This document shows positions 5,522 to 6,724 of a DNA stretch of 6,724 nt, in pieces. This DNA is from Deltaproteobacteria bacterium (GTDB taxonomy: Bacteria > Bdellovibrionota_C > UBA2361 > OMII01). The translations under genes and the position numbers were made by a program. Positions within the stretch are counted from its first letter, which is position 1. Each line of letters starts with the position of its first letter. Location of the stretch: positions 9,258 to 15,981 of the forward strand of contig JALRCK010000013.1 in NCBI GenBank assembly GCA_023262305.1. The letters run 5' to 3'. The notes under the pieces are model-generated. The model made no database searches. It saw only the letters and a program-made list of their open reading frames with translations, and was not told where the DNA came from.

Positions 5522-6645
5522 CCTCAACCTCATTCGACGCAATCGTAATTGGCGGGGGCATCGCCGGAGCCGGAACGGCTCACGCGCTTGCTGCTCGTGG
5601 GCAATCAGTGCTCGTATGCGAGTCCCAACCTCATCTCGCCGCTAAAGCCTCTGGTAACGCGCGTGGGCTGCTCATGCCTTACGTCGCTACCCAATCATCC
5701 CCTCCCGGGAGACTCTACTCCCGAGGATTTCGTTACACTCGGGAGCTCCTTCACTCACTTGGACCAAGATGTCCCTTCTATCACCAGAGCGGCGCGATCC
5801 AACTTCCCTCGAACAAACGCCTCGTTCGAATACTCCACGAATCCGCGCCTTTCTGTGACGGGATTGTCACACAACGAATCTCAGCTGAGGAGGCGAGCGA
5901 GAGATCGGGGATACCGATCTCTACCCCCTGTTTCTACCTCCCCGAGGCGGGGTACTGCGATCCACGAGAGTTGACGGCAAACCTTATCGGCTCAGCACAG
6001 CTTCCTGTCACCGTTCGATACTCAGTTGAAGTTACCGCTCTTACCGCGACCGAGAACAGTTGGAGGGTCTCTCTTGGCACCGGGGAAGATCTCACCTCAA
6101 GCACCGTCATCCTGTGCGGCGCTTACGAGGTTACCCGCCTTTCACAAACATCGTGGATCCCCCTTGAAGCGATTCGGGGACAGACAGCTCAGAGCTTCGC
6201 CACACCTTTATCAGAAAAGCTAAAAACCCTTATCTCGTTTGGCGGATACATCACCCCAGCCGACGATGGCTCTCATTTCATCGGAGCTCACTATCGCCAC
6301 AACGATATGAACGAAACCCCTACCGAGGGCGATACTGCGGAGGTCATCTCTCGACTCTACGCCGCGCTTCCGTCCATTTCCGGACTCACACCGAACTCGT
6401 CCCGCGTCTGCTTTCGCGCCTCAACGCACGACAGACTCCCATACATCGGAGAGCTCCCGTCGCATGATAAACCACCGCTCTTTATTAACGCCGGACACGG
6501 CAGCCGCGGACTGATAACCGCCCCGATGGGGGGAGAGATTATTGCTCGAATGATTCACAAGGAGAAGTTAGAGGACCTGGCGGAATCAGCCTCAATAGCC
6601 TCGGCAGAACGGATTGAAAAGCGGCGTCCAAGGGTCCATCTTTAA
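5518..6645 (+). CDS. mnmC: FAD-dependent oxidoreductase, stand-alone MnmC C-terminal (MnmC(o))-like
   Basis: Predicted cytoplasmic flavoenzyme of 375 residues in the DAO superfamily. The N-terminal dinucleotide fold shows IGGGIAG (Gly12, Gly14, Gly17) and Glu35 at the end of the second strand. SGNARGLL (45-52), the segment SGAIQL, PEAGYCDPRELT, SQTSWIPLEAIRGQ, GGYITP, then RASTHDRLPYIG (300-311) and GHGSRGL (326-332) follow in order. This set of motifs matches the oxidase half of MnmC better than glycine oxidase or D-amino-acid dehydrogenase. In E. coli that half converts cmnm5(s2)U34 of tRNA to nm5(s2)U34. There it is fused to a methyltransferase that adds the final methyl group. Here no methyltransferase domain is present, and the length equals the oxidase half alone. 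The start overlaps the stop of the tRNA-binding gene (ATGA) with only a poor Shine-Dalgarno, so translation is probably coupled. The assignment rests on motifs I recognise, and another DAO substrate remains possible. Confidence 0.8.
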   Translation: MTSTSFDAIVIGGGIAGAGTAHALAARGQSVLVCESQPHLAAKASGNARGLLMPYVATQSSPPGRLYSRGFRYTRELLHSLGPRCPFYHQSGAIQLPSNKRLVRILHESAPFCDGIVTQRISAEEASERSGIPISTPCFYLPEAGYCDPRELTANLIGSAQLPVTVRYSVEVTALTATENSWRVSLGTGEDLTSSTVILCGAYEVTRLSQTSWIPLEAIRGQTAQSFATPLSEKLKTLISFGGYITPADDGSHFIGAHYRHNDMNETPTEGDTAEVISRLYAALPSISGLTPNSSRVCFRASTHDRLPYIGELPSHDKPPLFINAGHGSRGLITAPMGGEIIARMIHKEKLEDLAESASIASAERIEKRRPRVHL

Positions 6646-6657
6646 GTATTTCATCCC

Positions 6658-6717
6658 CTGGAGGGACCGCGTACTCGCGGTCCGGTGCGGCAACCGAAAT
6701 TTCATTACGCACCTTCC
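6658..6717 (+). repeat. Palindromic repeat, copy 4, with conserved 3' flank
   Basis: The CTGGAG flank, GGACCGCG-TACT-CGCGGTCC (6664-6683) and 34 further bases match copy 2 at 56 of 60 positions. It begins 12 bases after the stop codon of the MnmC-like gene, so the hairpin could lie in its mRNA tail. There is no T run, so it is not a standard terminator. The flank continues to the window edge, and if the element is built like the cluster at 4061-4220, a minus-oriented hairpin should follow just beyond. Confidence 0.85.
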
Positions 6718-6724
6718 ATGACAG

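Overview
The window reads as ordinary bacterial chromosome of moderate G+C. UppP and a soluble hybrid histidine kinase fit a free-living, probably Gram-negative bacterium. I cannot place it below that level from the sequence alone.

Layout on the + strand: (1) the 3' end of an unrecognised, probably all-helical protein (3-455). (2) A 927-residue soluble hybrid histidine kinase, GAF-PAS-PAS-HisKA-HATPase-REC-HPt (584-3367), with every phosphorelay residue in place. (3) About 850 bases without a credible gene (3368-4221). This gap holds an orphan sigma70-type promoter, TTGAAA-17-TATACT, which leads straight into a strong hairpin and is a candidate small RNA. It also holds an imperfect inverted repeat resembling REP/RAYT-associated palindromes, T-rich tracts, and a cluster of three copies of a GGACCGCG-N4-CGCGGTCC palindrome. 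(4) uppP on the minus strand (4222-5043), whose stop codon touches the end of the repeat cluster. (5) A divergent, translationally coupled pair on the + strand: a small CsaA/Trbp111-type tRNA-binding protein (5180-5521) overlapping by ATGA a 375-residue FAD oxidoreductase that looks like the stand-alone C-terminal half of MnmC (5518-6645). (6) A fourth copy of the palindrome just after that stop codon, cut by the window end.

The clearest biological link is the tRNA pair: a general tRNA-binding module coupled to an oxidase expected to convert cmnm5(s2)U34 to nm5(s2)U34. UppP recycles undecaprenyl pyrophosphate for envelope synthesis, and I see no functional tie to its neighbours. The kinase has no response-regulator gene beside it here, so its final output must be encoded elsewhere. 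The observations most worth following are the promoter-hairpin unit at 3536-3664, the composite palindromic repeat family at gene ends, and the CsaA-like/MnmC(o)-like pair. I see no phage, CRISPR, toxin-antitoxin or defence system.
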